A program made the translations under genes and the position numbers. A stretch of 64,000 bases of DNA from assembly GCF_000473045.1 (NCBI RefSeq), contig NZ_AXAY01000007.1, forward strand, positions 1 to 64,000, in the 5' to 3' direction. Source of the stretch: Bradyrhizobium sp. WSM3983. GTDB lineage: Bacteria; Pseudomonadota; Alphaproteobacteria; Rhizobiales; Xanthobacteraceae. This document shows, piece after piece, positions 1 through 8,935 of this stretch. The stretch's first letter is position 1; every line of letters begins with the position of its first letter. The notes below the pieces were generated by a model that had not been told where the DNA came from, did no database searches, and saw only the letters and a list, made by a program, of their open reading frames with translations.

Positions 1-2
1 CA

Positions 3-267
3 ACCCTGTGCATCGCAGCCTATGGCTTTCTGATCGCCGAGCAGGCGACGATTCCCCCCTCAGGACCACGTTCCGCCCCGTCAGTCCCGGTACCTCGCTT
101 ACCCGACGATTATCGACCGAGAGGCTCCGCCCACGCGGCCTGAACGCCACGTCCCGAACTCGATCGCAACCATGCGCGCCCGATTGATCCGCATGCTCAT
201 TAAAACCTTGCCGCGATGTCCATGCTGTGGCATCGGCGCAGCATCCAATGGACGACGACGCCCATGA
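3..267 (+). pseudogene. C-terminal remnant of an IS701/IS4-like transposase, frameshifted
   Basis: Frame 3 from base 3 reads TLCIAAYGFLIAE then IPPSGPRS and YRPRGS before a stop at 141-143. From base 139 the next frame continues as PERHVPNSIAT and LIKTLPRCPCC to a stop at 265-267. Both stretches match, from memory, the C-terminal end of IS701-type transposases common in Bradyrhizobium, so a small frame change near base 138 splits one reading frame. The 5' part lies outside the window. The product cannot be an intact transposase here. No terminal inverted repeat was identified to the right. The family assignment is by recognition only. Confidence 0.55.
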
Positions 268-280
268 CGCAGTAAGATTA

Positions 281-382
281 GCCGAAGGCGTAATCCACCA
301 ACTTCGTTCTGCATGTGCGGATGCGTGGTGGATTACGCTAGCGGACTGCGCTTCGCGCAGCCGCGAGCTAATCCACCCTACG
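281..382. repeat. Intergenic palindromic repeat (TAATCCACC type)
   Basis: A 13-base arm at 288-300 (gcgtaatccacca) is perfectly complementary to 326-338 (tggtggattacgc). The latter pairs imperfectly again with gctaatccaccc near 367-378. Related arms recur elsewhere in this window, and such elements are common between genes in Bradyrhizobium. Confidence 0.6.
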
Positions 383-402
383 AACTACGAAACCTTACAA
401 AT

Positions 403-435
403 AAAAACGCCGCCCGGAATTGGGCGGCGTTTCAT
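403..435 (-). terminator. Rho-independent terminator of the class II aldolase gene
   Basis: An 11-bp perfect stem (405-415 with 422-432, core cgccgccc/gggcggcg) encloses a 6-base loop. On the minus strand it is followed by a T-rich tract. It lies about 55 bases past the stop of the leftward gene ending at 489. Confidence 0.75.
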
Positions 436-488
436 TCCAAAACGTGCAGAGGGTGTTGGCGACTACCCTACACGAAATCCCGCAAATT

Positions 489-1268
489 TCAAGACCGGTA
501 GCCTGGGAGTTCGCGATCGAGCTTGCGCAGCAGCGGCGGCCACACCAGGTTCGTTGCACGCAGCTCGGCGCGGTCGCGGTTGGCGAGCAGCTCGGTGTTC
601 TTCTCGATCGCGATGTCCTCGACCGGATAGACCGGCGTGCCCAGCGCGCGGGTGCGCACCTGTATCGAACAGGCGCGCTCGAGGTGGTACATGCGCTCGA
701 AGGCGGAAGCGACCGAGCGGCCGACAGTCAGCGTGCCGTGGTTGCGCAGCAGCATGTGGTTGTGGTCGCCGAGGTCCTTCTGCAGCCGCGGCCGCTCGTC
801 GTGATCGAGCGCGATGCCTTCATAGTCGTGATAGGCGAGGTCGTGGGTGACGAGCTGCGCGGTCTGGTTCAGCGGCAGCAGGCCTTCGGCACTGCTCGAC
901 ACCGCGGTGCCGTCCAGCGTGTGGAGATGCAGCACGCAGATCGCGTCCTCACGCACCTCGTGGATCGCCGAATGGATGGTGAAGCCGGCCGGGTTGATGC
1001 TGTACTCGCTCTCGCTGAGCTGGTTGCCGTGCAAATCGACCTTGACCAGGCTCGAGGCCGTGATCTCGTCGAACATCAGCCCGTAGGGGTTGATCAGGAA
1101 GTGATGGTCGGGGCCCGGCACGCGCGCGGAGATGTGGGTGTCGACCAGATCGTCCCAGCCATACAGCGAGACGAGACGATAGCAGGCGGCGAGATTGACC
1201 CGCTGCTGCCACTCCGCCTCCGTCATGTTCGACGGCACTTCCTTCAGGCGCGCTTCCGCTGGTGACAT
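489..1268 (-). CDS. Class II aldolase/adducin family protein
   Basis: The 259-residue protein has the hallmarks of the class II aldolase/adducin fold: HISAR near residue 46, FLINPYG near 57, the metal-ligand region HLHT near residue 114 and LLRNHGTLTVG in the C-terminal half. Family members are zinc-dependent aldolases or epimerases such as fuculose-phosphate aldolase, but many alphaproteobacterial paralogues of this length have no assigned substrate. The gene is transcribed leftward and ends at a clear terminator. No sugar-pathway partner is adjacent, so the substrate cannot be inferred. ATG at 1268 is the natural first start; MTEAEWQQ, 14 codons in, is an alternative. Confidence 0.88.
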   Translation of the reverse strand: MSPAEARLKEVPSNMTEAEWQQRVNLAACYRLVSLYGWDDLVDTHISARVPGPDHHFLINPYGLMFDEITASSLVKVDLHGNQLSESEYSINPAGFTIHSAIHEVREDAICVLHLHTLDGTAVSSSAEGLLPLNQTAQLVTHDLAYHDYEGIALDHDERPRLQKDLGDHNHMLLRNHGTLTVGRSVASAFERMYHLERACSIQVRTRALGTPVYPVEDIAIEKNTELLANRDRAELRATNLVWPPLLRKLDRELPGYRS

Positions 1269-1358
1269 GGCAAATCTCTCCGAACTTCGTTGTTGCGGGG
1301 AGGGAGCCTAGTCTTGGGTGAGGCCGGCAGCAAGGCGCATGAAGCGCGGCAGTTCAGC

Positions 1359-1426
1359 GTAGCCCGCATGGAGCGAAGCGCAATGCGGGGCTCCCGGATT
1401 GCGCTGCGCGTAATCCGGGCTACAGG
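1359..1426. repeat. Intergenic palindromic repeat (GTAGCCCGG type)
   Basis: Outer arms gtagcccg (1359-) and cgggctac (to about 1423) pair around gcatggagcgaagcgcaatgc and gattgcgctgcgcgtaatc blocks. It lies between two leftward genes and probably forms a hairpin downstream of the membrane glycosyltransferase gene. Confidence 0.6.
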
Positions 1427-1439
1427 CTGGAGAAGAATT

Positions 1440-3089
1440 TTACGGCGCCGGGATCGACAGCAGGCTGGAAATGCTGCGGCCGCGGATGTCGTAGACGCGA
1501 GCGAACACCACGTCGTCGCGCTTGATCTCGACCAGCACGGGCGCGGTGAGGCCCTTGCAGTAGAATTCGCCGAGCGTCATGGCGAAATCGGCCGCATTGG
1601 AATCCCAGCCGATGGTGAAGTCGGGGCCGAGCGCCACCTGAGCCGGGCGCTGCGGACCGCACACCGCGACCTTCCATTTGCGATTGCGCGGCGGCACTTC
1701 CTGGCGCTCCACCAGCTGCTCGCGCAGCTCGTCGGAGGCCTGCTTCAGCGCGAGGCCCCAATAGTCCAGCATGAAGCGGTCGTCGGCGGCGCGCACCGTG
1801 CCGGCGATATGGTTGAAGTGAGTGTATTGATAGGGATGCAGCCGGATCATCTCGGCAAGCGGCAGCGCCAGGCCGAAGCAGAAGACGGCGAGCATGGCCG
1901 GCTGCCAGGCGCGGTGGTTGGCGCGCAGGCGTTCCATGGTCCAGGCGAAGGCGACGCCGCCGAGCACCGCCATCGGCGGGATCACGAAGACGAAATGGCG
2001 GATGCCGTTGTAGAGCGCCGGACGCTTCACCATCGCGATCGCGAGCGGCAGGGTGGCCGCGAGCGTCAGCATCAGCAGGATGGTCTTGCGGCGCGCCGGA
2101 ACCTCGCGACGCGGCAGCATGGCGAAGGTGCTGAACACCGCGCCGGCCATCAGAACCAGCATCACTTCGGGCAGCTGCAGCGCGAACAGCGTCGGCAGAT
2201 ACGACCAGGGCATGTCGGGCACGGATACGATCGCGCCGTCGAACATCTCCTTCCAGGGCTTCTCGAAGAAGTGCGAGAAATAGGTCAGGGCCTCGAAGGG
2301 ATTGCCGGGCTCCATGATCGACCACGGCCAGATCAGGCCCATCACGAGATAGCCGAAGGCGAGGCCGGGCAGCAGCACGTAGACGACATGGGCGAAACGG
2401 CGGACCGCCTCGCGCGCGCCCTCGGTGCGCAGCTCTTCCAGGAACAGCGGCATGAAGCCGGTCATCGCATAGACCAGCGCGAGCCCGCCCAGGATGCGGC
2501 AGCCGATCGAGAGGCCAGCACCGAGGCCGACGATCAGGATCGTGCGCGGCGAGGGTTTTGGATATTCCTCGGCAAGTCGCACCAGGCCCAGCATCAGGAT
2601 GATCATCGCCACTGCGAAGGGCGCATCCTTCGGGTTCATGAACATGTGGCCGTAGAAAATCGGGCAGAGCGCCAGCAGCAGGAGCGCGGCAAGGCCTGCA
2701 AGCGGTCCGCCGACGCGGCGGCCGAGCCGCCACGTGACTGCAAGCCCGATCACGCCGACGATCGCGCCGACCAGGCGTCGCGTCTCGAACAGCTCGAGCG
2801 GGAGGATCTTGTGCAGCAGGGCTGCGACCATGTCGAAGCCGCCGCCATACATATAGAGATTGGCGAAGGAGAGCGCCGAGGTGTCCCTGAAGCCGGAACC
2901 GAACATGCGCAGCAGCAGGTCGGCATATTCGGCATGGGTGTAGTCGTCCCAGCCGAGCCCGTAGTCGCGGAAGGTCAGGCCTGCGATGACGGCGACGGCA
3001 GCCAGCACCAGCATGGCGAGGTCGTCGCAAGTCCGTTCAACCGAGCGCCCGAGAGGCGTGTCGATCGCCGAAGTCGTGATGGATGTCAT
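1440..3089 (-). CDS. GT39/PMT-like membrane glycosyltransferase
   Basis: The 549-residue protein has a hydrophobic segment at residues 25-40 followed by YGLGWDDYTHAEYA, with the acidic pair Asp48-Asp49 expected in the first loop of GT-C glycosyltransferases such as protein mannosyltransferases and ArnT. The MNPKDAPFAVAM segment and about ten further hydrophobic helices also fit dolichyl- or polyprenyl-phosphate-sugar dependent enzymes. The last ~100 residues are soluble. It would act at the inner membrane on a lipid-linked sugar donor; acceptor unknown. It is monocistronic as far as can be seen, with a palindromic repeat just past its stop. Confidence 0.75.
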   Translation of the reverse strand: MTSITTSAIDTPLGRSVERTCDDLAMLVLAAVAVIAGLTFRDYGLGWDDYTHAEYADLLLRMFGSGFRDTSALSFANLYMYGGGFDMVAALLHKILPLELFETRRLVGAIVGVIGLAVTWRLGRRVGGPLAGLAALLLLALCPIFYGHMFMNPKDAPFAVAMIILMLGLVRLAEEYPKPSPRTILIVGLGAGLSIGCRILGGLALVYAMTGFMPLFLEELRTEGAREAVRRFAHVVYVLLPGLAFGYLVMGLIWPWSIMEPGNPFEALTYFSHFFEKPWKEMFDGAIVSVPDMPWSYLPTLFALQLPEVMLVLMAGAVFSTFAMLPRREVPARRKTILLMLTLAATLPLAIAMVKRPALYNGIRHFVFVIPPMAVLGGVAFAWTMERLRANHRAWQPAMLAVFCFGLALPLAEMIRLHPYQYTHFNHIAGTVRAADDRFMLDYWGLALKQASDELREQLVERQEVPPRNRKWKVAVCGPQRPAQVALGPDFTIGWDSNAADFAMTLGEFYCKGLTAPVLVEIKRDDVVFARVYDIRGRSISSLLSIPAP

Positions 3090-3402
3090 GGCTATTGGTG
3101 ACCCGGAATCCCCTCTTGGCCCTGCTGGTGCGCGCGGGCCTGCTCCCCGGGTTCCCTATAGCGCAGTTCCATTACCAAGTAATTGGGCATTATGGCTAAA
3201 TCCCTGATGCGACGCAGCAATTCCAGAAAGTTGGGAGCACATTGAGAGGTAGCGGATCGTTGCTGAAGGGAATGTGAATAAGTCCCTGATATCCTTCCCT
3301 TTAGGAACGGCGCCGGCAATTGGTCGTTGGCGAGGAACGCAGTATGACGGTATCGTGGCGTAACGGGTGTCGTGCGTGGATGCGCGGCCGGGGGTATGTT
3401 CG
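3090..3402. other. Intergenic region between divergent genes, no feature recognised
   Basis: This 313-base stretch must hold the promoters of the leftward glycosyltransferase and the rightward proline-rich protein. It is less GC-rich around 3160-3300. No convincing -35/-10 pair, hairpin or small gene was identified. Confidence 0.5.
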
Positions 3403-4257
3403 ATGAGCTTGGCTTTGTTGATTGTAGGGATTTTCGCCGTGGTGGCGGGCCTCCTTGCGGTCGCGTTTGGCTATTCGATCAGGGATTTCAGCCTCGGCAG
3501 CACGCTCATAACGAGCGGAACGATTGGCGTCTGCTCCGGAATGTTACTGGTCGGCCTCTACGTCGTGCTGCTGGAGTTGCAAGGCATCGCCCGCCGTCTG
3601 GCCGCAACTGCCGCGGCCTCGGAGGTTCGCGTGAGGCCGGTGCTGCCGCCGGGCCTCGCCGCGCCAAATGGACCAAGTGCGCCTGTGGCAGAGCCCCCGC
3701 CAACGCTCGCTGCGCCGCCATGGCAGACTGAAGCGCCTGTACGCGAGCGCCCGCGGGCCGAGACAGCGGTCGAGCCGGAAGCGCCGCCGCCCCCGCCCGC
3801 AGCTCCGGAAGCACCGCGTCGGCGCAACCTGATGTTCGCGTCGAGCTCGCGCAGGGAGCGCGAGCGCGCCGAGGCAAAGGCGACCGACAGCCTGCCGCCG
3901 CTACCACATGCCGAGCCCGCGGAGCCGGCCGCGCCTGAGGCTCCGCCCGCGAGCTTCGACGATGCCTGGCCGAAGCTGGACCGCGCGCGGCCGCCGGAGC
4001 CGTCCGCGGCGCGTCGTCCGCCTCCGCCGCGCCCGGCATCGACCTTCGAGCCTGCGACACCTTCTGCTCCACCTCCGCCTGCACCCGAGCCGCCGCCGGC
4101 CGAACAGTCGCCGGTGACAGTGCTCAAATCCGGCGTTGTCGACGGCATGGCCTACTCGCTCTATTCCGACGGCTCGATCGAGGCGCAGATGCCGGAGGGC
4201 ATGATGCGCTTCGCTTCGATCGACGAGCTGCGCGCCCATCTCGACCAGCGGTCCTGA
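3403..4257 (+). CDS. Two-TM proline/alanine-rich protein of unknown function
   Basis: From ATG 3403 (the start chosen because MSLALLIVG opens a membrane helix) the 284-residue product has two hydrophobic segments at about residues 2-24 and 32-58. A long low-complexity Pro/Ala/Glu region follows (about 75-235). It ends in a short ordered block around VDGMAYSLYSDGSIEAQ that resembles C-termini seen in rhizobial hypothetical proteins. The Pro-rich part probably spans or extends from the membrane. An upstream in-frame start at 3367 would add 12 non-hydrophobic residues. No function can be assigned; the codon use fits the genome. Confidence 0.75.
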   Translation: MSLALLIVGIFAVVAGLLAVAFGYSIRDFSLGSTLITSGTIGVCSGMLLVGLYVVLLELQGIARRLAATAAASEVRVRPVLPPGLAAPNGPSAPVAEPPPTLAAPPWQTEAPVRERPRAETAVEPEAPPPPPAAPEAPRRRNLMFASSSRRERERAEAKATDSLPPLPHAEPAEPAAPEAPPASFDDAWPKLDRARPPEPSAARRPPPPRPASTFEPATPSAPPPPAPEPPPAEQSPVTVLKSGVVDGMAYSLYSDGSIEAQMPEGMMRFASIDELRAHLDQRS

Positions 4258-4419
4258 GACCCGCTGCGTTCAAGTAAAGTCTCGCAATTGTTGTCGCGAG
4301 ATCAGTAATCGGTTCATATTTTCCAGTCGTCGAATTTCGGCCAAACGTATTGTTGACAGAGAATACTTCACCGCCGCCAATGCAGCGCGACGGAATCGGA
4401 TTGGAGAGAGGTCGAGCCC

Positions 4420-4833
4420 ATGTCGGATGCCGGGGCTAAAAATTTCATCGAGCTGACGGCGAGCATTGTGTCGGCCTATCTCAGCAACAACCCGACGCCG
4501 GCCGCGGAGATTCCGAACCTGATCAGCCAGGTGCATGGCGCCTTGACGCGGGTATCGTCGGGCCGCGTCGAAGCGCCGCTCGAACCGGCAAAGCCTGCGG
4601 TCTCACTGAAGAAGTCGATCGCGCCGGACTATCTGGTGTGCCTGGAAGACGGCAAGCGCTTCAAATCGCTGAAGCGCCATCTGCGCACCCAGTACAACAT
4701 GACGCCCGAGCAATACCGCGAGAAATGGAGCCTGCCGGCCGACTATCCCATGGTCGCGCCGAACTACGCGGTGGCGCGCTCGCAGCTCGCGAAGAAGATG
4801 GGCTTGGGACAGCAGCAGCGGAAGCGGAAATAG
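4420..4833 (+). CDS. mucR: MucR/Ros family transcriptional regulator
   Basis: The 137-residue protein begins with the helical MucR N-terminal domain (ELTASIVSAYLSNN) and carries the Ros-type zinc-finger region YLVCLEDGKRFKSLKRHL, then NMTPEQYREKW and PMVAPNYA. MucR/Ros proteins bind AT-rich DNA and control exopolysaccharide, motility and symbiosis genes. Compared with Ros (Cys, Cys, His, His), residues here are Cys74, Asp77, His87 and Tyr92, so two of the four zinc ligands are replaced; zinc-poor or zinc-free variants are known among rhizobial homologues. A TTGACA hexamer lies about 65 bases upstream of the ATG. The gene faces sufE across a long palindrome. Confidence 0.93.
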   Translation: MSDAGAKNFIELTASIVSAYLSNNPTPAAEIPNLISQVHGALTRVSSGRVEAPLEPAKPAVSLKKSIAPDYLVCLEDGKRFKSLKRHLRTQYNMTPEQYREKWSLPADYPMVAPNYAVARSQLAKKMGLGQQQRKRK

Positions 4834-4850
4834 GGCCGCGCCCCGGATTT

Positions 4851-4942
4851 CGTAGGTGGGCAAAGCGCGGAGCGCCGTGCCCACCAACTTTCTTCGATCG
4901 CACCTAGAATGGTGGGCACGCTCCGCTTTGCCCACCCTACGG
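4851..4942. repeat. Long intergenic palindrome (CGTAGG.TGGGCA type)
   Basis: The arms cgtaggtgggcaaagcgcgg and, at the far end, its near-complement (ctccgctttgcccaccctacg region) flank inner arms gtgcccacca / tggtgggcac. The element lies between the convergent mucR and sufE genes, where the hairpin could serve as a bidirectional terminator. Confidence 0.75.
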
Positions 4943-4953
4943 CAGTTCGTATT

Positions 4954-5382
4954 TCACGAAGCTTCCGCGAGCGCCTCTTTCGCGTCGGTCTTGATCCGCT
5001 CGACCATCGAACGCAGGCCGTTGGAGCGCTGCGGCGTCAGATGGTCGCGGAAGCCGAACTCGTTGAACACGGCAATCGCATCGGTCTCGAGGATCTCCTG
5101 CGGCGTGCGGCCGGAATAGAGCGCGAGCACGATCGCGACCAGCCCGCGCACGATATGCGCGTCGCTGTCGCCGCGATACTTCAGGATCGGCGCGCCATCG
5201 CCGCGATCGACCAGCTTCTGGAGCCAGACCTGGCTGACGCAGCCATTCACTTTGTTCTCGGCCGAATGTTCCGCCTCGGGCATCGGTTCCAGGGTGCGGC
5301 CGAGCTCGATGACGTACCGGTAGCGGTCGTCCCAGTCTTCGAGCAGCTCGAAATTGTCCCTGATCTCGTCGATCGCAGTCAT
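4954..5382 (-). CDS. sufE: SufE-family cysteine desulfuration protein
   Basis: The 142-residue protein fits SufE in length and motifs: LEDWDDRYRYVIELGR at the N-terminus and NKVNGCVSQVWL containing the persulfide-accepting Cys48. SufE takes sulfur from the cysteine desulfurase SufS and delivers it to the SufBCD scaffold in the cytosol. It stands apart from any suf operon here, which is common for stand-alone SufE genes in Rhizobiales. It follows the DUF5330 gene on the same strand after about 70 bases. Confidence 0.93.
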   Translation of the reverse strand: MTAIDEIRDNFELLEDWDDRYRYVIELGRTLEPMPEAEHSAENKVNGCVSQVWLQKLVDRGDGAPILKYRGDSDAHIVRGLVAIVLALYSGRTPQEILETDAIAVFNEFGFRDHLTPQRSNGLRSMVERIKTDAKEALAEAS

Positions 5383-5452
5383 TGATGGCCCGTCGGTTTC
5401 CGTTCAGCCCAATATAGGGACGGGGGCTGCCGAAATCGATAGGATCTGGGGC

Positions 5453-5884
5453 CTAATTCGCCGTCTCCGGTCCGCGCCATTCCAGCGCGAGATCGTCCTG
5501 GGTCAGCGTGTCGCGCGGCGCTTCGGTCGCGGCGGCATCGCCTTCACCGGCGACCGCGATCGAGCCGGTGTGGTCGGGCGCCTTCTTGTTCTCGATCTTC
5601 TCGTTCTTCTCGAGCTGCTCTTTCTTGTCGTTGATGATCTGGTAGATCTTCTTCGCGCCGTCCTGCGCCCGCTGGCCGATGATGGTGGCGGCCTGTCCGC
5701 CGACCTCGCAGGCCGCGGGCTGGCGTTTGCAGAACTGGGTCATGTCGGAGACGGCCGCGGTCGCAGCCTGCACCGCGTCGGCAGCGCCGATCTGCGGCAG
5801 CTTGTCCGATTCGGGCGTCTTGTCCCGCGGCAGGAGCACCAGCACCAGCCCGAGCCAGAATGTGATGCGGAGCAGAAAGCGCAT
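5453..5884 (-). CDS. DUF5330-like small exported/membrane protein
   Basis: ATG at 5884 gives 143 residues with an N-terminal hydrophobic helix (RITFWLGLVLVLLP, residues 5-19). A region with Cys52 and Cys59 (FCKRQPAAC) follows, then a lysine/glutamate-rich linker and GSIAVAG. This matches the pattern of the alphaproteobacterial DUF5330 family, whose function is unknown. The start was chosen because the hydrophobic segment begins directly after it; the open frame extends upstream without signal-like sequence. It probably sits in the inner membrane or periplasm and may be co-transcribed with sufE. Confidence 0.75.
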   Translation of the reverse strand: MRFLLRITFWLGLVLVLLPRDKTPESDKLPQIGAADAVQAATAAVSDMTQFCKRQPAACEVGGQAATIIGQRAQDGAKKIYQIINDKKEQLEKNEKIENKKAPDHTGSIAVAGEGDAAATEAPRDTLTQDDLALEWRGPETAN

Positions 5885-6276
5885 CTTGCGAACCTGTACG
5901 TTAGATCCCGTCGCGGCGATTCCCGCAGAACGCGTCGGACCTAGCAACTCTCGATAAATCGCAAGTGATTGCCTTCCGCTTAATTCGCAGAAAATTGACG
6001 CAAAAACCTTCGCGATTGGAAGTCTCGTAAATTTTCGATTGACGCCGGCGCCCGTGGTGGTGTTCCGGCCCCACGCGTCCACCAATTCGAAACCATGAGC
6101 GGGACGGCGAAACCCTGTGTTCACCATCCCTGATGATGACATCGCCAAATCGTCTAAAAATCTCCGCGATAACGCGGCGTCCGGCGGCGGGCCGATCCGC
6201 CTTAGCACTCGTTTAAGGTCGCTCTGACACGTTGGCTCAACGACAAGGAGGCGTTCCGGCACGTCTTCCAAGACGA
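5885..6276. other. Divergent intergenic region, no defined feature
   Basis: About 390 bases separate the DUF5330 gene from the histidine kinase gene. The left half is AT-richer (around 5950-6040) and should contain the leftward promoter. An AAGGAGG-like ribosome-binding sequence at 6244-6250 is too far from the ATG at 6277 and has no ATG or GTG at ideal spacing. A TTG at 6232 opens the frame 15 codons earlier. No RNA gene or repeat was seen. Confidence 0.4.
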
Positions 6277-8163
6277 ATGAGCCGAAGCGCGAGACCCGTG
6301 ACAGTTTTGAGTATCATCCGCGATTGTCTCGATGCGCTGCTGCATCCCTCGGCGCGTTACGATGCGCTGACGCGTGCGCGCCATCGGGCCTTCATGGCGC
6401 CGCGGCTTCTCGGAAGCCTGGCCGCCTTTGCCGCATTTCCCGTTTATCTCGTCCTGCGTGGCGCGCCAAGCGCGATCGAGGTCGCTGCCTTCGCCTGGCT
6501 GATCGCGCCGATCCTGTTGTCGTGGTTCCTCTCGCGCACCGGCCGCTATGAAGGCGCCCATGTGCTGTCGTCGCTGGCGCTCGCCGGGCTGATCATGGCG
6601 ATTGCGGCCACGACCGGCGGCATCGAATCATTTGCGGCGATCTGGCTGGTCGTGGTTCCTCTCGAAGCCGCGCTGTCGGCCTCGCGCCGCGTCGCGGCCT
6701 TTGCCTCGCTGCTCGCGCTGTCCTGCGCGGGACTGTTGATCCTGCTCAGCCAGCTTGGCTGGTTGCCGGCCGGAGACCTCAGCGCCGCAGAACGCGGTGC
6801 GATGATGGCATTCGGCGTCGCGTCGGCAACGCTCTACGCTGCGGGCCTCGCCTTCGGCGCCGAGTCGCTCGCGCGCACCAGCGTCACGCTGCTGTCGCGC
6901 GAGGAGGAGCGCTATCGCCTCTTGGCGCGCAACATGAGCGACGTGATCTCGCGGCATCAGCGCAACGGCGCGGTGCAGTTCATCTCACAGGCCGCGGAGG
7001 CCATGCTCGGCATGCCGGTCGCGCAACTGCTTGGCCATGGCTTGTTCGATCGCGTTCATGTCGCCGATCGTCCTGCCTATCTCACCGCGCTCTCCGATGC
7101 CGCGCGCGGCGATGTGTGCAGCGTCGAATTCCGGCTGCGGCGCGAGCCCACCGGTTCCGAGCGCGCCCAGGGCAACCCTCAGGTCGACTTCATCTGGGTC
7201 GAGATGCGCTGCCGGCCGCTCGATCAGGATCTGGGCCGTGATCTCACGCGAGAGGCTGAAGTCGTCGCCATGATGCGCGACGTCACCGATCGCAAGCTGT
7301 CGGAGCAGGCGCTCGATCAGGCCCGCAGCGCGGCGGAAGCCGCCGATGCCGCCAAGACGCGTTTCCTCGCCACCATGAGCCACGAGCTGCGCACGCCACT
7401 CAACGCCATCATCGGCTTCTCCGAGATGATCGCGCAGGAGCAGACCCTGATGCTGGCAGCTAGCCAGCGCAAGGAATATGCCGAGCTGATCAACGCGTCC
7501 GGCCAGCATCTGCTCTCGGTCGTCAACGGCATCCTCGACATGTCGAAGATGGAATCGGGCAATTTCGAGATTGCGCCGGAGCCGTTCGCGCCGCGCGCCT
7601 CGCTGATGCATTGCTGCAATCTGCTGTCGTTGAAGGCACGCGAGAACGGCATCGACCTCATCACCGATGCGCCCCAGGATCTGCCGGTCATGACCGGCGA
7701 TCCGCGCGCCTTCAAGCAGATCGTGCTTAATCTCGTCGCCAACGCCGTCAAGTTCACCGAGCGCGGCGGCCAGGTCACGGTGTCTGCGGCGGCATCGGCC
7801 TCGCAGCTCACGCTGCGCATCAGCGACACCGGCGTCGGCATCGCGCCTGATGATCTCAAGCGCATTGGCGCGCCGTTCTTCCAGTGCGGCAAGACCTATG
7901 AGCGCCGTCACGAAGGCACCGGCCTCGGCCTTTCGATCGTGAAGAGCCTGGTGGCGTTGCATCTCGGTGAATTGACGGTACAAAGCAAGCTCGGCGAGGG
8001 CACCGCCGTCACCGTCAAGCTGCCGCTCGTCTACACGCCGCCGCAAGCGAAGCCGGCGGAGAGCAAGATCGCGACGTTGGCGCCGGTGCAGCGCCAAGAA
8101 CTTCAAGACCGGCCCCAAGACCGACCTCAGGACCAACCTGCTCTGGTGAAGAAAAGTGCCTAG
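6277..8163 (+). CDS. Membrane PAS-domain sensor histidine kinase (DivJ/PleC-type)
   Basis: From ATG 6277 the 628-residue protein has about six hydrophobic helices in residues 30-215 and a PAS domain around 220-350 (EERYRLLARNMSDVISRH). The HisKA domain has the phospho-acceptor His369 in ATMSHELRTPLNAI; the ATPase domain has NLVANAVKF, DTGVGIAPDDL and GTGLGLSIVKSL. This layout and the H-box class match the DivJ/PleC/PdhS kinases of alphaproteobacterial cell-cycle control, which act on DivK; assignment to DivJ is inference. The start could be the TTG at 6232. Its 3' end overlaps the next gene by 8 bases, implying coupled translation. Confidence 0.88.
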   Translation: MSRSARPVTVLSIIRDCLDALLHPSARYDALTRARHRAFMAPRLLGSLAAFAAFPVYLVLRGAPSAIEVAAFAWLIAPILLSWFLSRTGRYEGAHVLSSLALAGLIMAIAATTGGIESFAAIWLVVVPLEAALSASRRVAAFASLLALSCAGLLILLSQLGWLPAGDLSAAERGAMMAFGVASATLYAAGLAFGAESLARTSVTLLSREEERYRLLARNMSDVISRHQRNGAVQFISQAAEAMLGMPVAQLLGHGLFDRVHVADRPAYLTALSDAARGDVCSVEFRLRREPTGSERAQGNPQVDFIWVEMRCRPLDQDLGRDLTREAEVVAMMRDVTDRKLSEQALDQARSAAEAADAAKTRFLATMSHELRTPLNAIIGFSEMIAQEQTLMLAASQRKEYAELINASGQHLLSVVNGILDMSKMESGNFEIAPEPFAPRASLMHCCNLLSLKARENGIDLITDAPQDLPVMTGDPRAFKQIVLNLVANAVKFTERGGQVTVSAAASASQLTLRISDTGVGIAPDDLKRIGAPFFQCGKTYERRHEGTGLGLSIVKSLVALHLGELTVQSKLGEGTAVTVKLPLVYTPPQAKPAESKIATLAPVQRQELQDRPQDRPQDQPALVKKSA

Positions 8164-8866
8164 AAAGTCTGCAAAGAACGATGCCGCTCCGCGCCGCCGT
8201 GGCGCCAAGGCTGCGGTCGTGGATGTCGAGACCGAGCGCAATCTCGTGATGCGCGTGCTCTTGCATAGTCCCAAGGACACGCTGGCAGGCCTCGTCGCCG
8301 CCGCGGCCATCAGCGCCATCGTTGCGAACGCGCTGTTCCTGCAGACCGGCCGGCACCCGGCGCCGATGTTCGGCACCGTGATCAACCTTCCCGCGCCGTC
8401 GTCCGCGTCGTTGTCGAATCCCATGCCGCGTCCGCGTCCCGTCGGTGCCGACACGTCGCCGCTCGAGCCGAAAGCAACCGAGTTTCGCGTCGAGCCGAAG
8501 CCGGCCGAGAAGGCGCCGGAGAAGCCCGCCGAGACGACGGCCTCGACGCCGCGCGCCGGCGATCCCATGACCAATCTGGTCATCAAGGCCACGACACCCA
8601 CGCCGTCACCGTCTGCGGTGGCTGTCGCGCGGCCGCCGGCGCCGATCCCGATGCAGCAAAGCCCGGCGGCACGCCGCCTCGCCGGTGTGCAGCGTGCATT
8701 GTCCGAATACGGCTATGGGAATTTGAAGATCACGGGCACGATGAGCGGCGAGACCCAGTCGGCGATCCAGACGTTCGAACGCCAGCACAAGATGCCCGTC
8801 ACCGGCCAGGTGTCGGACCGCCTGCTGCGCGAGCTTGCCGGCGCGATCGGACACCCCGTCGAATAA
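8156..8866 (+). CDS. Single-pass membrane protein with C-terminal peptidoglycan-binding domain
   Basis: The GTG start at 8156 lies inside the last codons of the histidine kinase gene. The 236-residue protein has a basic N-terminus, one hydrophobic helix at about residues 42-62 (DTLAGLVAAAAISAIVANAL) and a Pro/Lys-rich linker. The C-terminal peptidoglycan_binding_1-like repeat has VQRALSEYGYGNLKITG and QTFERQHKMPVTGQV. It is probably anchored in the inner membrane and contacts the cell wall. Coupling with a DivJ/PleC-type kinase suggests an envelope role tied to the cell cycle, but that is inference. Confidence 0.82.
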   Translation: MPRKSAKNDAAPRRRGAKAAVVDVETERNLVMRVLLHSPKDTLAGLVAAAAISAIVANALFLQTGRHPAPMFGTVINLPAPSSASLSNPMPRPRPVGADTSPLEPKATEFRVEPKPAEKAPEKPAETTASTPRAGDPMTNLVIKATTPTPSPSAVAVARPPAPIPMQQSPAARRLAGVQRALSEYGYGNLKITGTMSGETQSAIQTFERQHKMPVTGQVSDRLLRELAGAIGHPVE

Positions 8867-8935
8867 CCGTCAGGCGTGCAGGCATCCATAATCCCGATCG
8901 TCCTTGCGGCCTTTGCGCGGTGGGCGCGATTACAA

